Under the pieces are notes generated by a model, which did not search any database, was not told where the DNA came from, and saw only the letters and a program-made list of their open reading frames with translations. This document shows, one piece after another, positions 41,234 through 49,782 of a stretch of 64,000 nt of DNA. The translations under genes were made by a program, and so were the position numbers. Within the stretch, counting starts at the first letter, position 1. Each line of letters opens with the position of its first letter. Source of the stretch: Chloroflexota bacterium. GTDB lineage: Bacteria; Chloroflexota; Anaerolineae; Anaerolineales; Villigracilaceae. The stretch covers positions 1-64,000 of the forward strand of contig JACRMH010000003.1 in the NCBI GenBank assembly GCA_016219545.1, read 5' to 3'.

Positions 41234-43276
41234 TTACCGTTCAACCTTAAAGGGAGTTCTGTCAGGATCAATAACTTCGTCAAACTCGCGTGCGGCGAGG
41301 TGACCACTGAATATGGCTTGGGCGATGATGTTCGGGGCTTCGGCATCACCGATGATACGCAATGATTTAAGTTGACCATCCGCAAGCGCGGGTTTGAGTT
41401 CGTGATAGAGTGCATCGTTGGGAATCCTGTCTGTGACCATGACGATGGCATCGCAGGCGAGAGTCGATTCGGCGGAGGAGATGACATTCGTGACTGTGGC
41501 AGTCGTCGGGGTATGTGAAGCGATGAAATGATTCTCAAGAAGAGTCACATTCAGCTTATGCAAACGCTTGAGGATGCGGTCCTGTTCGAGGGTGAATTGA
41601 GTCCAATAAGAAATGGTCGGGGCGGGAGTTATCAGAGTCACATTGCAGCCATTTTGTGCGAGCAGTTCAGCGAGGACGCCGCCCATGTAATAATGATCAT
41701 CATCGTAGATGAGAACTTTGCCTGATGGCAAGTTGGCGTTCATGAGATCGTCGGGCGTGAAAATTTTGGCATTGCCTTTTACGGGATGTGAAAGATAACG
41801 CCCCACGCCGTCGCGCCGCCAGGTTGCACCCGTGGCGAGGATGACATGCGGCGCGCCCGCTTCGAGAATATCCTTGGCGGTCATCGGACTGGATGGATAA
41901 AAATAAATGTTCGGAATTTTTTGGATTTGCGCCAGACGCCAATCCATGACACGCCGCCACTCGCTGAGATTGGGGAGACTTGACTCAAGCGCAACGCGTC
42001 CGCCCGCTTCACGCTTCGCATCGGTAAGGATGACATGATATCCGCGTTGACCCAACGCGCGCGCCGCTTCCAACCCGGCAGGACCCGCGCCGACAATGAG
42101 AATTTCATCATCAGATTTCTTCGGCGCGATGATCTCAGGATGCCAGCCTCTGCGAAATTCTTCACCCATGGTCGGGTTCTGCGTACAGCGGATGGGAACG
42201 AAACGAGTATCGCCTGTGACACAGATGTTACAGCCAATGCACTCGCGGATGTCTTCGTAACGGCCTTCTTTAATTTTGTTGGGCAGGAATGGGTCGGCGA
42301 TACTTGGACGCGCTGCGCCGATCATATCCATGATTCCGCGCTCGATGGCGGACGCCATTGAATCAGGCGATGTATATCTGCCAACCCCCACCACTGGTTT
42401 GGTGGTGAGCTTCTTTACAAAGGAAATATATTTTTCCTGATTGCCTTCTTTTTCAAAACGGGAGGTAGTGGAATCATTTTTCCAGGAGCTGACATTCACG
42501 TCCCAGAGGTCGGGGAGTTCAGCAAGCATCGCAACGATGTCATGAGCTTCACCGTCGAACTGCATCCCGTCGGCGCCGAGCAATTCATCCACCGCAAAGC
42601 GGACGGCAACTGCACAAGTGTCACCCACGGCTTCCTTTGTATCTTCGATCAGTTCGCGAAAGAACCTGGTCCGGTTTTCAAGCGAACCGCCGTATTCATC
42701 GGAGCGGTCATTGTGCTTGGACAAAAGATGAAAGGCGAGGGTCATGTTGTGCGCGGCGTAGCAGTAGATAATGTCAAAGCCCGCTTTCTTCGCGCGGATG
42801 GCCGCATTGCGATGCCACTTGCGGACCTGTTTGAGATCATCCTTGGTCGCGGCGCGGGTCTGACCGGGTTCATATCCGCTGCCGCCCGTGATCCCCATCG
42901 AGCGCGGACCAAATGCTGAGGCGCGCGAATACAAATTCGATGCGTCATGGCTGTTGTAGGTCAACTCAATACCAGCCAGCGCTCCGTGCGCGGAGCGATG
43001 CACTGCCTCGGTCATGACCTGCCATGCGGGAATATCGTCATCGCTCCAGATGCGTCCCTCAAAGAACGGCGAGAGATCGCTGGTGTAATGGATCTCCGTC
43101 TCTTCGGTGCAGACCACGCCCCAGCCGCCCTCGGCTTTCATGCCGCGCATGGCTGCCATGCCTTTAGGCATCCGCCAGCCAAACCCGTTGCAATGCGGTA
43201 CCTGATAAAAACGATTGGGCGCAGTGACGGGACCGATCTGGATGGGTTGAAAGAGAATATCGTAACGGGAAGGCAT
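41234..43276 (-). CDS. Trimethylamine-dehydrogenase-like FMN/4Fe-4S/FAD-fold oxidoreductase
   Basis: 680 residues. An old-yellow-enzyme barrel (about 1-340) joins a 4Fe-4S site (CIGCNICVTG...CTQNP near 350-370) and FAD/NAD-type domains (EILIVGAGPAGLEAARALG). The start 'NRFYQVPHCNGFG' keeps the Cys (C29) that carries covalent FMN in trimethylamine dehydrogenase, and 'CYAAHNM' keeps the Tyr/His pair. The aromatic bowl residue Tyr60 of that enzyme seems to be Glu here (CTEETEIH), so the substrate is probably another amine or enoate (inference by recalled alignment). Single gene. Confidence 0.86.
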   Translation of the reverse strand: MPSRYDILFQPIQIGPVTAPNRFYQVPHCNGFGWRMPKGMAAMRGMKAEGGWGVVCTEETEIHYTSDLSPFFEGRIWSDDDIPAWQVMTEAVHRSAHGALAGIELTYNSHDASNLYSRASAFGPRSMGITGGSGYEPGQTRAATKDDLKQVRKWHRNAAIRAKKAGFDIIYCYAAHNMTLAFHLLSKHNDRSDEYGGSLENRTRFFRELIEDTKEAVGDTCAVAVRFAVDELLGADGMQFDGEAHDIVAMLAELPDLWDVNVSSWKNDSTTSRFEKEGNQEKYISFVKKLTTKPVVGVGRYTSPDSMASAIERGIMDMIGAARPSIADPFLPNKIKEGRYEDIRECIGCNICVTGDTRFVPIRCTQNPTMGEEFRRGWHPEIIAPKKSDDEILIVGAGPAGLEAARALGQRGYHVILTDAKREAGGRVALESSLPNLSEWRRVMDWRLAQIQKIPNIYFYPSSPMTAKDILEAGAPHVILATGATWRRDGVGRYLSHPVKGNAKIFTPDDLMNANLPSGKVLIYDDDHYYMGGVLAELLAQNGCNVTLITPAPTISYWTQFTLEQDRILKRLHKLNVTLLENHFIASHTPTTATVTNVISSAESTLACDAIVMVTDRIPNDALYHELKPALADGQLKSLRIIGDAEAPNIIAQAIFSGHLAAREFDEVIDPDRTPFKVER

Positions 43277-43300
43277 TTTGGATTATCCTAAAATATCGTG

Positions 43301-43378
43301 ATTCCCTGAGCGAAGCGAAGGGTCTCTGAGATAATCGTAGAGGTTCTTCGCCGCAAAGCGGCTCAGAACGACACTGCG
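43301..43378. repeat. 'CCCTGAGCGAAGCGAAGGGTCTC' family repeat
   Basis: Outer parts pair loosely and inner parts are GAGCGAAGCGAAGGG and TTCGCCGCAAAGCGGCTC. Related to 44605-44690. It lies between two minus-strand genes. Confidence 0.6.
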
Positions 43379-43387
43379 AAAGGCGAG

Positions 43388-43981
43388 TTATTTACAACTT
43401 GTGAGGTCAGGGAAAAGTTTGGATGAAGTATCATCCATCTCCGATTTTGATTCGATGGGGAAAACGATCATCATCTCCATCACGCGCGTGACAGTATCTT
43501 TCAGCACCCAGTATTTGATCGCATACTCATATCCTTCTTTGACTGCCGTAAATTGATAAAGTCTCAATCCGTCTTTTGACTTGCATTCTGAAACAGGTTT
43601 ATAACTTTCATAATTCGCAAAGATGATCTGCCAGTTCGTATCGCTGTAGTAGCTGTCGAGATCAGATTCTGCATATCCACACGAAAAAATCAACGCTTCA
43701 GTAAAAGACAACGCGGCGAGCGACTCATTCGACCACGATGCATAAACATGTCCAGACTTGACCGTGTAACTCCGCACCCAGTCCGCGCCGCTGAAGATAT
43801 TGTCGGTATAGGTGAGAGTCCGGTCTACATCATCTTGAGTCGGTTCCATGGAGATGCAACCCGATGAATCTGCCGGCTGTGCGCTCGACGGTAAAACGGG
43901 AGTGGATATCACCGCGCCCGGAATTTCGCAAGCGGTAAGGAAGACGGCAATGACGAGGGTAAGGGGTAATTTTATTTTCAT
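43388..43981 (-). CDS. Hypothetical lipoprotein
   Basis: 197 residues. Lipobox LTAC in 'LTLVIAVFLTACEIPG'. A low-complexity Ser/Pro stretch, then a compact domain with several aromatic residues and four Cys in the mature part (DSSGCIS, FSCGYAES, VSECKSK, DLTSCK), possibly two disulfides. The family is not recognised. It is upstream of repeat 43301 and 13 bases from the YwbE-like gene. Confidence 0.75.
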   Translation of the reverse strand: MKIKLPLTLVIAVFLTACEIPGAVISTPVLPSSAQPADSSGCISMEPTQDDVDRTLTYTDNIFSGADWVRSYTVKSGHVYASWSNESLAALSFTEALIFSCGYAESDLDSYYSDTNWQIIFANYESYKPVSECKSKDGLRLYQFTAVKEGYEYAIKYWVLKDTVTRVMEMMIVFPIESKSEMDDTSSKLFPDLTSCK

Positions 43982-43994
43982 TCGTTTACTGTTC

Positions 43995-44189
43995 CTACTC
44001 CACGATCTCCTTGACGCGTCCCACCTGTCCGTCCATCAAGCGGACTTTGATCCCATGTGGATGATTCGGCGATTTGGTAAGAATATCCTTGACGACGCCT
44101 TTCGTTAATTTACCCGTGGCTTGATCCTGTTTCAAGACAATTAACACGGTGCTGCCGGGTTTGATGGCAGAGCGGGTTTGTCCGTTCAC
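43995..44189 (-). CDS. ywbE: YwbE family protein (DUF2196)
   Basis: 64 residues, the normal family length. 'RSAIKPGSTVLIVLKQDQATGKLTKGVVKDILTKSPNHPHGIKVRL' with 'GQVGRVKEI' at the end is the family text. A small cytosolic protein, probably SH3-like, of unknown role. Overlaps the response regulator upstream by 4 nt, so the two are co-expressed. Confidence 0.88.
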   Translation of the reverse strand: MNGQTRSAIKPGSTVLIVLKQDQATGKLTKGVVKDILTKSPNHPHGIKVRLMDGQVGRVKEIVE

Positions 44190-44545
44190 GTTTTCATCCT
44201 TGAAGCCAGATCGCGCAATTGGTTCGGGTTGATCGGCTTGAGAAGGACCAGGTCTACGATGTTCTGCAGTTCCTCCGCCTGTCTTTCATCGGAAGTTGTG
44301 AGGATGATGCGGGTTTTTGCGAAGCGCTCATCCGACTTGATGTGGTTAAGAATGTTCCTGCCCGATGCACCGGGCAGGTGCAGGTCCAATAGGATCAGGC
44401 TGGGGATACTGACATCGTTCAGGCGCTTCATGGCCTCCTCGCCATCCTTGATCGCCTCGACTTCAAATTCATCGCTCAATGTCCTTGAAAACATCAAGCT
44501 GAATACGGGACTGTCTTCGATAATAAGAGCAAGAGGCTTGGTCAT
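44186..44545 (-). CDS. Stand-alone receiver-domain response regulator
   Basis: 119 residues, a CheY-like receiver only. Acidic pair E10/D11, phospho-site D54 in LILLDLHLPG, 'TTSDERQAEE' for the Thr/Ser switch, and 'VLLKPINPNQL' with the conserved Lys-Pro. No output domain, so it acts by protein contact. Co-transcribed with the YwbE-like gene. Confidence 0.9.
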   Translation of the reverse strand: MTKPLALIIEDSPVFSLMFSRTLSDEFEVEAIKDGEEAMKRLNDVSIPSLILLDLHLPGASGRNILNHIKSDERFAKTRIILTTSDERQAEELQNIVDLVLLKPINPNQLRDLASRMKT

Positions 44546-44604
44546 GTCAGACTCCTTTGGCTTTTTTTATTTTAACCCAACAAACTCAGCATTACTATTA
44601 TTTT

Positions 44605-44690
44605 GTGTCACCCTGAGCGATAGCGAAGGGTCTCTGGCTCAACACGGAAGAGATCCTTCGGTCGCAACAAACACTCCCTCAGGATGACAC
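44605..44690. repeat. 'GTGTCACCCTGAGCG' family inverted repeat
   Basis: GTGTCACCCTGAG at the left and CTCAGGATGACAC at the right, with GATAGCGAAGGGTCTC and GAGATCCTTCGGTCGC inside. It ends 3 bases from the stop of the next gene. Confidence 0.78.
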
Positions 44691-44693
44691 AGG

Positions 44694-45014
44694 CTATCTA
44701 TTGCCTGCAACAAAATATTTAGGCGGTTTATGTGAGTTATTAATTTCATTTTCACATTTCGGGCACTTCCAAATCTTATTATCTTTTGAAAGCATTATTT
44801 CAGGTGGAAAGTGATTTTTACACAATTCGTATCCCATACTTTGTGCAGTTTGAAACTCGGCAATTTTTAATTGCCTTTCAGCTGACTCAATTGCAGTATT
44901 CAACTCTTGTTTTTGAGAGCTTTCAGGCAAAAGGTCTTTAGCCTGTTTCAAGAGTGATAGTGTTGCGCCTAATGTGCCAAGTGCTTGTTTTATTGATTCA
45001 ATATCAAAATTCAT
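44694..45014 (-). CDS. AT-rich hypothetical protein with a zinc-ribbon half
   Basis: 106 residues. N-terminal helical part (IESIKQALGTLGATLSLLKQAKDLL, a coiled-coil-like 'LNTAIESAERQLKIAEFQ'), then Cys/His-bearing text 'YELCKNHFPPEIM' and 'IWKCPKCENEI', giving three Cys and one His for a possible zinc site. A good ribosome site (AGGAGG) precedes the start. Clearly more AT-rich than its neighbours and flanked on both sides by dispersed palindromes. No known function. Confidence 0.75.
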   Translation of the reverse strand: MNFDIESIKQALGTLGATLSLLKQAKDLLPESSQKQELNTAIESAERQLKIAEFQTAQSMGYELCKNHFPPEIMLSKDNKIWKCPKCENEINNSHKPPKYFVAGNR

Positions 45015-45049
45015 TACTGCCTCCTAAATTTTGCATTCATCTCATTTTT

Positions 45050-45086
45050 ACAAGTGACAGTCACCTTAAAGGTGACTGTCACTTGT
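45050..45086. repeat. 37-nt perfect palindrome
   Basis: ACAAGTGACAGTCACCTT, A, AAGGTGACTGTCACTTGT: 18-bp arms. It directly abuts the stop codon of the aminotransferase-like gene. Confidence 0.87.
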
Positions 45087-46481
45087 TTATCCTAGCAATC
45101 CTCTCGCAAACGTCAACAGGGACTGCACATCGTTGAAATTTGTGACCATGCCTACGGAGATTCTCACCGCGCCCGAAGATTTGCCGTCAATGCATTTACG
45201 GAACTCGTCAATGGACATGACATCTTTGTGGTCGGGGCGGGTAAAGCAGACATCCAACTCCACGCGGGAGATACCGAGGGCAACTTCGCCTGCGCCGGGG
45301 TTGCAGAAACAGCCGGTGCGAAGCGAGATGTTAACTTTATTGGCTTCGCTTTCAATAAAGCGATGGTCAAACGCTTGTCCGTCTTTATCGTAAAAATTGA
45401 CTGTCACCGCCCCGCCGCGGTCATCTGCGCTTTGGGTCGGCCCAAACACGCGGACCAGGGGTTCGCCGGTGCTGTGTTTCATTTGGGTTAAGTTATCCAG
45501 AAGCCAGCCGGTGAGTGTTTTGACCCTTTCATTGATGACCTCATAGCCAATGGACTCAATATGCTTCAGTCCAATTTCAATGGCGGGGATATTGAGATAA
45601 TCCAACGTGCCGTCTTCAAAAGCGGGCGCGCCATCGGCGAGATAATATTTGTCACCCTGCACCGAAGCGACAGTGATCGTCCCGCCCGCGAACCAGGGAC
45701 GATGCAATTTAGCCAGCGCAGATTTGCGCGCGATCAATGCGCCGAGGCCGGTTGGGTAGCCAAAAATTTTATAGAAGGAGATCGCCACAAAATCCGGCCT
45801 GACCTTGCCCAGGTCAAGTTTATTGGTGGGCACGTAAGCGGCCGCATCCAGCAGGACATCCCAGCCGTGAGTGTGGGCTTTCTCTATCCACTCCAGCGGA
45901 TGTTTGACTGAGGAGAAATTCGATTGCGCGGGGAATGCAAAAAGGTTATGTCCGCTCTTCGAAGGCCGGGCCAACTCAAGGTCAAGTGTTGATGCGTCCA
46001 CGCGCATGTCCGGGAGCATGACCGGAATGTAGGTCACATCCCCGCCGCGAGCATGGGCAAATTCCCGAATCCCATTGACCGAATTGTGGTTGTCAAAAGT
46101 TAATAGGTAACGCCCGTTTGAAAATGGATAAGACTCGCCGATCAACTTTAACGCGCCGCTGGCATTGGATGTGAAGATGGCAAGATATTCGTTTGGATCA
46201 GCGTTGAAGAATTTTAGAATGTATTCGCGCGCGCTTTCAACGAGATGCGTTGCAGCAAGAGAAGTTGGGTTGGATGAATGTGGATTGCCGAAAACATTTT
46301 CGCGCAAAAGTTTTTGATGTTTTTCAATTTGCGATTCAGCATAGATGCCGCCGCCGGTGTAATCAAAATAGACATGCTCGCCCGCATCGAGGCGCGCATA
46401 ATCTTTTTTGCGAAGCGCGTCTATGGATTCTGTTTTTGCATAAGTGGGATATTTTTCAAGGAAGGTTTGAAATTCGTTCAT
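45087..46481 (-). CDS. Class V aminotransferase, molybdenum-cofactor-sulfurase-like, no MOSC domain
   Basis: 464 residues from MNEFQTFLEKYPTYAKTE; the frame upstream is a palindrome. PLP fold with 'FDNHNSVNGIREFAHARGGDV', 'DVLLDAAAYVPTNKLDLGKVRPDFVAISFYKIFGYPTGLGALI' (PLP-Lys in SFYKIFGYPTG), and 'LRTGCFCNPGAG' with the reactive Cys. These texts resemble the N-terminal part of MOCOS-type sulfurases rather than IscS/SufS. The MOSC domain that normally follows is absent. Probably a cysteine desulfurase delivering sulfur to an unknown acceptor. Confidence 0.82.
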   Translation of the reverse strand: MNEFQTFLEKYPTYAKTESIDALRKKDYARLDAGEHVYFDYTGGGIYAESQIEKHQKLLRENVFGNPHSSNPTSLAATHLVESAREYILKFFNADPNEYLAIFTSNASGALKLIGESYPFSNGRYLLTFDNHNSVNGIREFAHARGGDVTYIPVMLPDMRVDASTLDLELARPSKSGHNLFAFPAQSNFSSVKHPLEWIEKAHTHGWDVLLDAAAYVPTNKLDLGKVRPDFVAISFYKIFGYPTGLGALIARKSALAKLHRPWFAGGTITVASVQGDKYYLADGAPAFEDGTLDYLNIPAIEIGLKHIESIGYEVINERVKTLTGWLLDNLTQMKHSTGEPLVRVFGPTQSADDRGGAVTVNFYDKDGQAFDHRFIESEANKVNISLRTGCFCNPGAGEVALGISRVELDVCFTRPDHKDVMSIDEFRKCIDGKSSGAVRISVGMVTNFNDVQSLLTFARGLLG

Positions 46482-46496
46482 GTCTACGTTCTCTCT

Positions 46497-46522
46497 GTGG
46501 CGCGACATTAATGTCGCGTTAC
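46497..46522. repeat. 26-nt palindrome (CGACATTAATGTCG core)
   Basis: GTGGCGCGACAT, TA, ATGTCGCGTTAC; two mismatches in the tips. Its right end supplies the TAA stop of the FAH-family gene. Confidence 0.82.
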
Positions 46523-47274
46523 GATTTCACCGGGTTGCTCAACTTCCCCAAACCTTCGATCTCAACATCCACCACATCGCCGTTCTTCAACAATCCCACG
46601 CCGGCGGGTGTGCCTGTGAAAATAATGTCACCGGGTTCGAGGGTCATCACCGATGAAATGTAAGCGATCAATGTGCTGACGTTGAAAACCATATCGCGTG
46701 TGGATGCCATCTGGCGCATCTGCCCATTCACGCGGCAGGTCACCACCGCATCGGACGCATCGAACTCGGTATCTATCCATGGACCGAAGGAACAGAACGT
46801 GTCGAAGCCTTTGGCGCGCGTCCATTGACCATCCGCTTTTTGCAGGTCGCGCGCGGTGACGTCATTGCCGATGGTATAGCCGAAGATATATTCCCTGGCC
46901 TGCTCCGGTGTGACGTTTCGTCCGCGCTTGCTGATGACGATGACCAACTCCGCTTCATGCTCGACCTGATTCGACTGTGGCGGCAAAATAATATTTTCGC
47001 CGTTCGAGATGATCGAGGACGGCGGCTTCAAGAAGATCAGCGGTACTTTGGGCACTTCATTGCCAAGTTCCTTCGCGTGCTCCACGTAATTGCGTCCCAC
47101 ACAAATGATCTTGCTCGGCACACAGGGCGTGATGAGTTTTACATCCGCCACTGGAGTCTTTGCTTCACGGCGGCGATATTCGCCGAAGACATCCCCTACA
47201 ATTTCGCCGACCTTGTCATCCAGCATCCAGCCGGATTTTACAACGTCCTTAGTTTGATAGCGGACTATTCTCAT
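46519..47274 (-). CDS. Fumarylacetoacetate hydrolase (FAH) family enzyme
   Basis: 251 residues. 'KIICVGRNYVEHAKELGN', 'PLIFLKPPSSIISNGENIILPPQSNQVEHEAELVIVI' (metal ligand Glu pair), 'VFGYTIGNDVTARDLQKADGQWTRAKGFDTFCSFGPWI', 'GDIIFTGTPAGVG'. Usual targets are 2-hydroxyhepta-2,4-diene-1,7-dioate, oxaloacetate or acylpyruvates. No aromatic-degradation neighbours here, so the substrate is open. The stop is in a repeat. Confidence 0.92.
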   Translation of the reverse strand: MRIVRYQTKDVVKSGWMLDDKVGEIVGDVFGEYRRREAKTPVADVKLITPCVPSKIICVGRNYVEHAKELGNEVPKVPLIFLKPPSSIISNGENIILPPQSNQVEHEAELVIVISKRGRNVTPEQAREYIFGYTIGNDVTARDLQKADGQWTRAKGFDTFCSFGPWIDTEFDASDAVVTCRVNGQMRQMASTRDMVFNVSTLIAYISSVMTLEPGDIIFTGTPAGVGLLKNGDVVDVEIEGLGKLSNPVKS

Positions 47275-47313
47275 GGCTCTCCATTGATCATTTTGTGATT
47301 TATATCTTGATGT

Positions 47314-47889
47314 TCATTTGATCGACTTGATAAAGTCCTCAAGCAACTGGTCGTCCCATGTTTCTGCGGCTCCCTGTACCATCAGAATGGTTGGACCTTT
47401 GTTGCCCTTAAAAACCGTTGACCATTGCCGGATCGTAAATGATTCATACCGGCCTTCACTGATGGTGACTGTAACCGTTTGACCGCGGATGACTTCCTCG
47501 TGCGTATCCACCACCGTCATGGACGTTCCCGGTTGATTGTTCTGCTGTGCAAGGGACCGGCGAAGCTGTTCCTCCATCTGATCGGAATTGCCTGATATCA
47601 CCCCTGTATATTGCATAAGCATGATCATCATTCCGCTGGACGAAGTATCTGGATTAAGGGTGATCATATTGTAGGTGAAAAAGTTGAAAGTAACCGGGGC
47701 ATAGCCGGATGGGATATCGAAATCTGCTATTTCCGCCTTTGCTTTGGCAACACTTGTGGGATTCCCATTGACACCGCTTTCCATTCGGGTGCTAAATTGA
47801 CGGAAAGCAAAAAATGCAATGCCCGCCGTACAACAGCAAATAACGAGGATGACCCCAAAACCAATTAATAATTTTTTAGATTCATTCAT
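47314..47889 (-). CDS. Hypothetical single-pass membrane protein
   Basis: 191 residues. One N-terminal membrane helix (LLIGFGVILVICCCTAGIAFFAF), so most of the protein is probably outside. The rest is mixed with no motif; 'IPSGYAPVTFNFFTYNMITLN' and 'WSTVFKGNKGPTILMVQG' suggest a compact beta domain. GGGAG-like site before ATG. Same strand and close to the RDD gene (26 nt), probably co-transcribed. Not recognised. Confidence 0.75.
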   Translation of the reverse strand: MNESKKLLIGFGVILVICCCTAGIAFFAFRQFSTRMESGVNGNPTSVAKAKAEIADFDIPSGYAPVTFNFFTYNMITLNPDTSSSGMMIMLMQYTGVISGNSDQMEEQLRRSLAQQNNQPGTSMTVVDTHEEVIRGQTVTVTISEGRYESFTIRQWSTVFKGNKGPTILMVQGAAETWDDQLLEDFIKSIK

Positions 47890-47914
47890 GTCCGTTCTCC
47901 CTTGTTATAAAATA

Positions 47915-48709
47915 TCATTCGACCTTATCCATGTTGACCACTTTGTAAATGGCGGCCAGAATTTCCTCCGCCTTGTTTGAGTCAATGGTTTCCTGGGGTA
48001 TTTCCAGCCGCTTCACAATGGAAGCAAGGATGTGCTGTGCCAGTATCAGGTGGTTGGATAACTCCCTGCGCCTGAGCAGGAACTCCTCGATAATTTGCAA
48101 TTCATACTGGGATAAGCGTTCGACCGGAAAACCTGCCGGTATGTCGCTTTGCGAGACCCATGTCTTGAGCATGCCTGCCGGAACGGTGGATAGTCCGCCC
48201 AATTCTTTTGTTTCGCGCTCATGCACCACGATCGTCCCGGCCGCGAAATCACCCACGCGCCGCGAATTCGAATTGGCAAACATCGTTACCACGCCGACGC
48301 CATAAGCAGTGGGAAGAAGATCAATGATCCGCACCAGGTTACGGATGACCGCTTCGCTGGCTGTGATCGGCGTCCCATCCACGCGGATGACGCGCAGCCC
48401 AACCCAGCGCTTCCCCGGGCTTTGTCCATTCCACAGAATCTCGAAGAAGATGTAATATCCCCAGAGAAAAATAAAGCTGACCAGTCCGAGGGCCGCGAAG
48501 ACCCATGCAGACATCATGCTGACTAGATCCACATCGCTGAAAATGGTGATGAAAAGGATCAATGTGCCGATGATGAGCACCTGTAAAACCAAGAGCAGGG
48601 CGGTGTCCACCAGTGCGGCTAGAAAGCGGGAGCCGATACCGGCAATGTCATAATCGAAAGTTACATTTTCGGGGGTGTCAATTTTGAGGACGTCGTTTGT
48701 GTTTGTCAT
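47915..48709 (-). CDS. RDD-family membrane protein
   Basis: 264 residues from MTNTNDVLKIDTPENV (an alternative start 5 residues earlier is equally possible). RDD domain: 'YDIAGIGSRFLAALVDTALLL' with Arg-Asp, then 'FEILWNGQSPGKRWVGLRVIRVDGTPITASEAVIRNLVRIIDLLP'. A C-terminal soluble helical tail of about 90 residues. Divergent from the SpoIIM-like gene. RDD proteins often sit beside SpoIIM, MoxR and DUF58 genes. Confidence 0.88.
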   Translation of the reverse strand: MTNTNDVLKIDTPENVTFDYDIAGIGSRFLAALVDTALLLVLQVLIIGTLILFITIFSDVDLVSMMSAWVFAALGLVSFIFLWGYYIFFEILWNGQSPGKRWVGLRVIRVDGTPITASEAVIRNLVRIIDLLPTAYGVGVVTMFANSNSRRVGDFAAGTIVVHERETKELGGLSTVPAGMLKTWVSQSDIPAGFPVERLSQYELQIIEEFLLRRRELSNHLILAQHILASIVKRLEIPQETIDSNKAEEILAAIYKVVNMDKVE

Positions 48710-48712
48710 GTG

Positions 48713-48718
48713 TATAAT
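48713..48718 (+). promoter_or_regulatory. -10 element of the SpoIIM-like gene
   Basis: Perfect TATAAT, 52 bases before ATG 48770; no clear -35. It falls in the divergent intergenic region shared with the RDD gene. Confidence 0.45.
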
Positions 48719-48769
48719 TGCCATCCAATGACGATGGCGGAAATTCCTTATATGGAGAATTGACCAAAA

Positions 48770-49750
48770 ATGAATGTTGATGAATTTTACCAGTCCCGCA
48801 AGCAGGAATGGGAACTCTTAAATAACCTGATCGAACGCGCTCAAAAGGATACCCGTCGCCTTTCCACCACAGATATTAACCGGCTCGCCAGCCTTTATCG
48901 CGCTGCAAGCTCGGACCTGGCCCTCGCCAAACGCGATTTCCCCAGGCACCGCATCACACAATATTTGAATCAAATTGTCGCGCGCACTCATGCGATCCTT
49001 TATCAGGGCGAACCCCTTGCCTGGAATCGCATTGTGGATTTTGCCCTGCGCGGTTTCCCACGCCTCTTCCGCGAGACATTTATTTTTACGTTTATATCCT
49101 TTCTTTTGTTTACAATCCCCGCTTTTGTGACCGGGTTTTCCACTTTCAAATCTCCGGGGTCTGCGGTCTGGTTATTGCCCGCTGAAGTGCAGAACCTGAT
49201 CCCCATCATTGAAGAAAAGCAGTTGTGGATAGACATGCCGATCGAAGAGAGACCGTATGTATCCTCATTCATCATGCAGAATAATATCCGCGTGTCATTT
49301 CTCGCATTTGCCAGCGGCGTCAGCGGCGGACTGCTCACCCTTTGGATCCTCGTGAATAATGGGCTGATCGTCGGCGGACTGCTGGGACTCACCTATCATT
49401 ACGGGGTCGGATTCGAACTCGCCACTTTTATGATCGGTCATGGGGTCATCGAGTTGACGGTGATCTTCATCGCGGGCGGGTCGGGACTGATGCTTGGCTG
49501 GGCGATCCTGCGTCCGGGTCTTCTGCGCCGACGGGACGCCTTGATGATCGCCGCTCAAAAAGCCATGAGACTCTTAGGCGGCGCCGTCCCGTGGCTGATC
49601 GTTGCGGGAACGATCGAAGGGTTTATCTCCCCCTCCGAAACCATCCCCTGGCCCGTCAAATGGGCAGTGGGGATACTCTCCGGGGTTTTGCTGTACTCCT
49701 ATTTATTATTTGCAGGCAGGGAAAAGAAAAAGAAAAAGTGGGTGAATTAA
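48770..49750 (+). CDS. Stage II sporulation protein M (SpoIIM)-like membrane protein
   Basis: 326 residues. N-terminal cytosolic helical part (MNVDEFYQSRKQEWELLNNLIERAQKD..., 'RLASLYRAASSDLALAKRDFP'), then membrane helices (FIFTFISFLLFTIPAFVTGF, 'VSFLAFASGVSGGLLTLWILVNNGLIVGGLLGL', 'HGVIELTVIFIAGGSGLMLGWAIL', and two more). The family includes the B. subtilis sporulation factor but is widespread in non-sporulating bacteria next to RDD, MoxR and DUF58 genes. Basic tail KKKKK. Role unknown. Confidence 0.88.
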   Translation: MNVDEFYQSRKQEWELLNNLIERAQKDTRRLSTTDINRLASLYRAASSDLALAKRDFPRHRITQYLNQIVARTHAILYQGEPLAWNRIVDFALRGFPRLFRETFIFTFISFLLFTIPAFVTGFSTFKSPGSAVWLLPAEVQNLIPIIEEKQLWIDMPIEERPYVSSFIMQNNIRVSFLAFASGVSGGLLTLWILVNNGLIVGGLLGLTYHYGVGFELATFMIGHGVIELTVIFIAGGSGLMLGWAILRPGLLRRRDALMIAAQKAMRLLGGAVPWLIVAGTIEGFISPSETIPWPVKWAVGILSGVLLYSYLLFAGREKKKKKWVN

Positions 49751-49755
49751 AAATT

Positions 49756-49782
49756 ACAGCCTTACGATCCACGTAAGGCTGT
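49756..49782 (+). terminator. Terminator after the SpoIIM-like gene
   Basis: ACAGCCTTACG, ATCCA, CGTAAGGCTGT, then a weak TTTGATT. It begins 6 bases after the stop region. Confidence 0.7.

Noticed and set aside
46482-46508. Start of the aminotransferase-like gene at 46508
   Set aside because: That start lies inside a palindrome; MNEFQ at 46481 is the family-like beginning.
48770-49750. Evidence of sporulation
   Set aside because: SpoIIM-like proteins are common in non-sporulating bacteria and no other sporulation gene is present.
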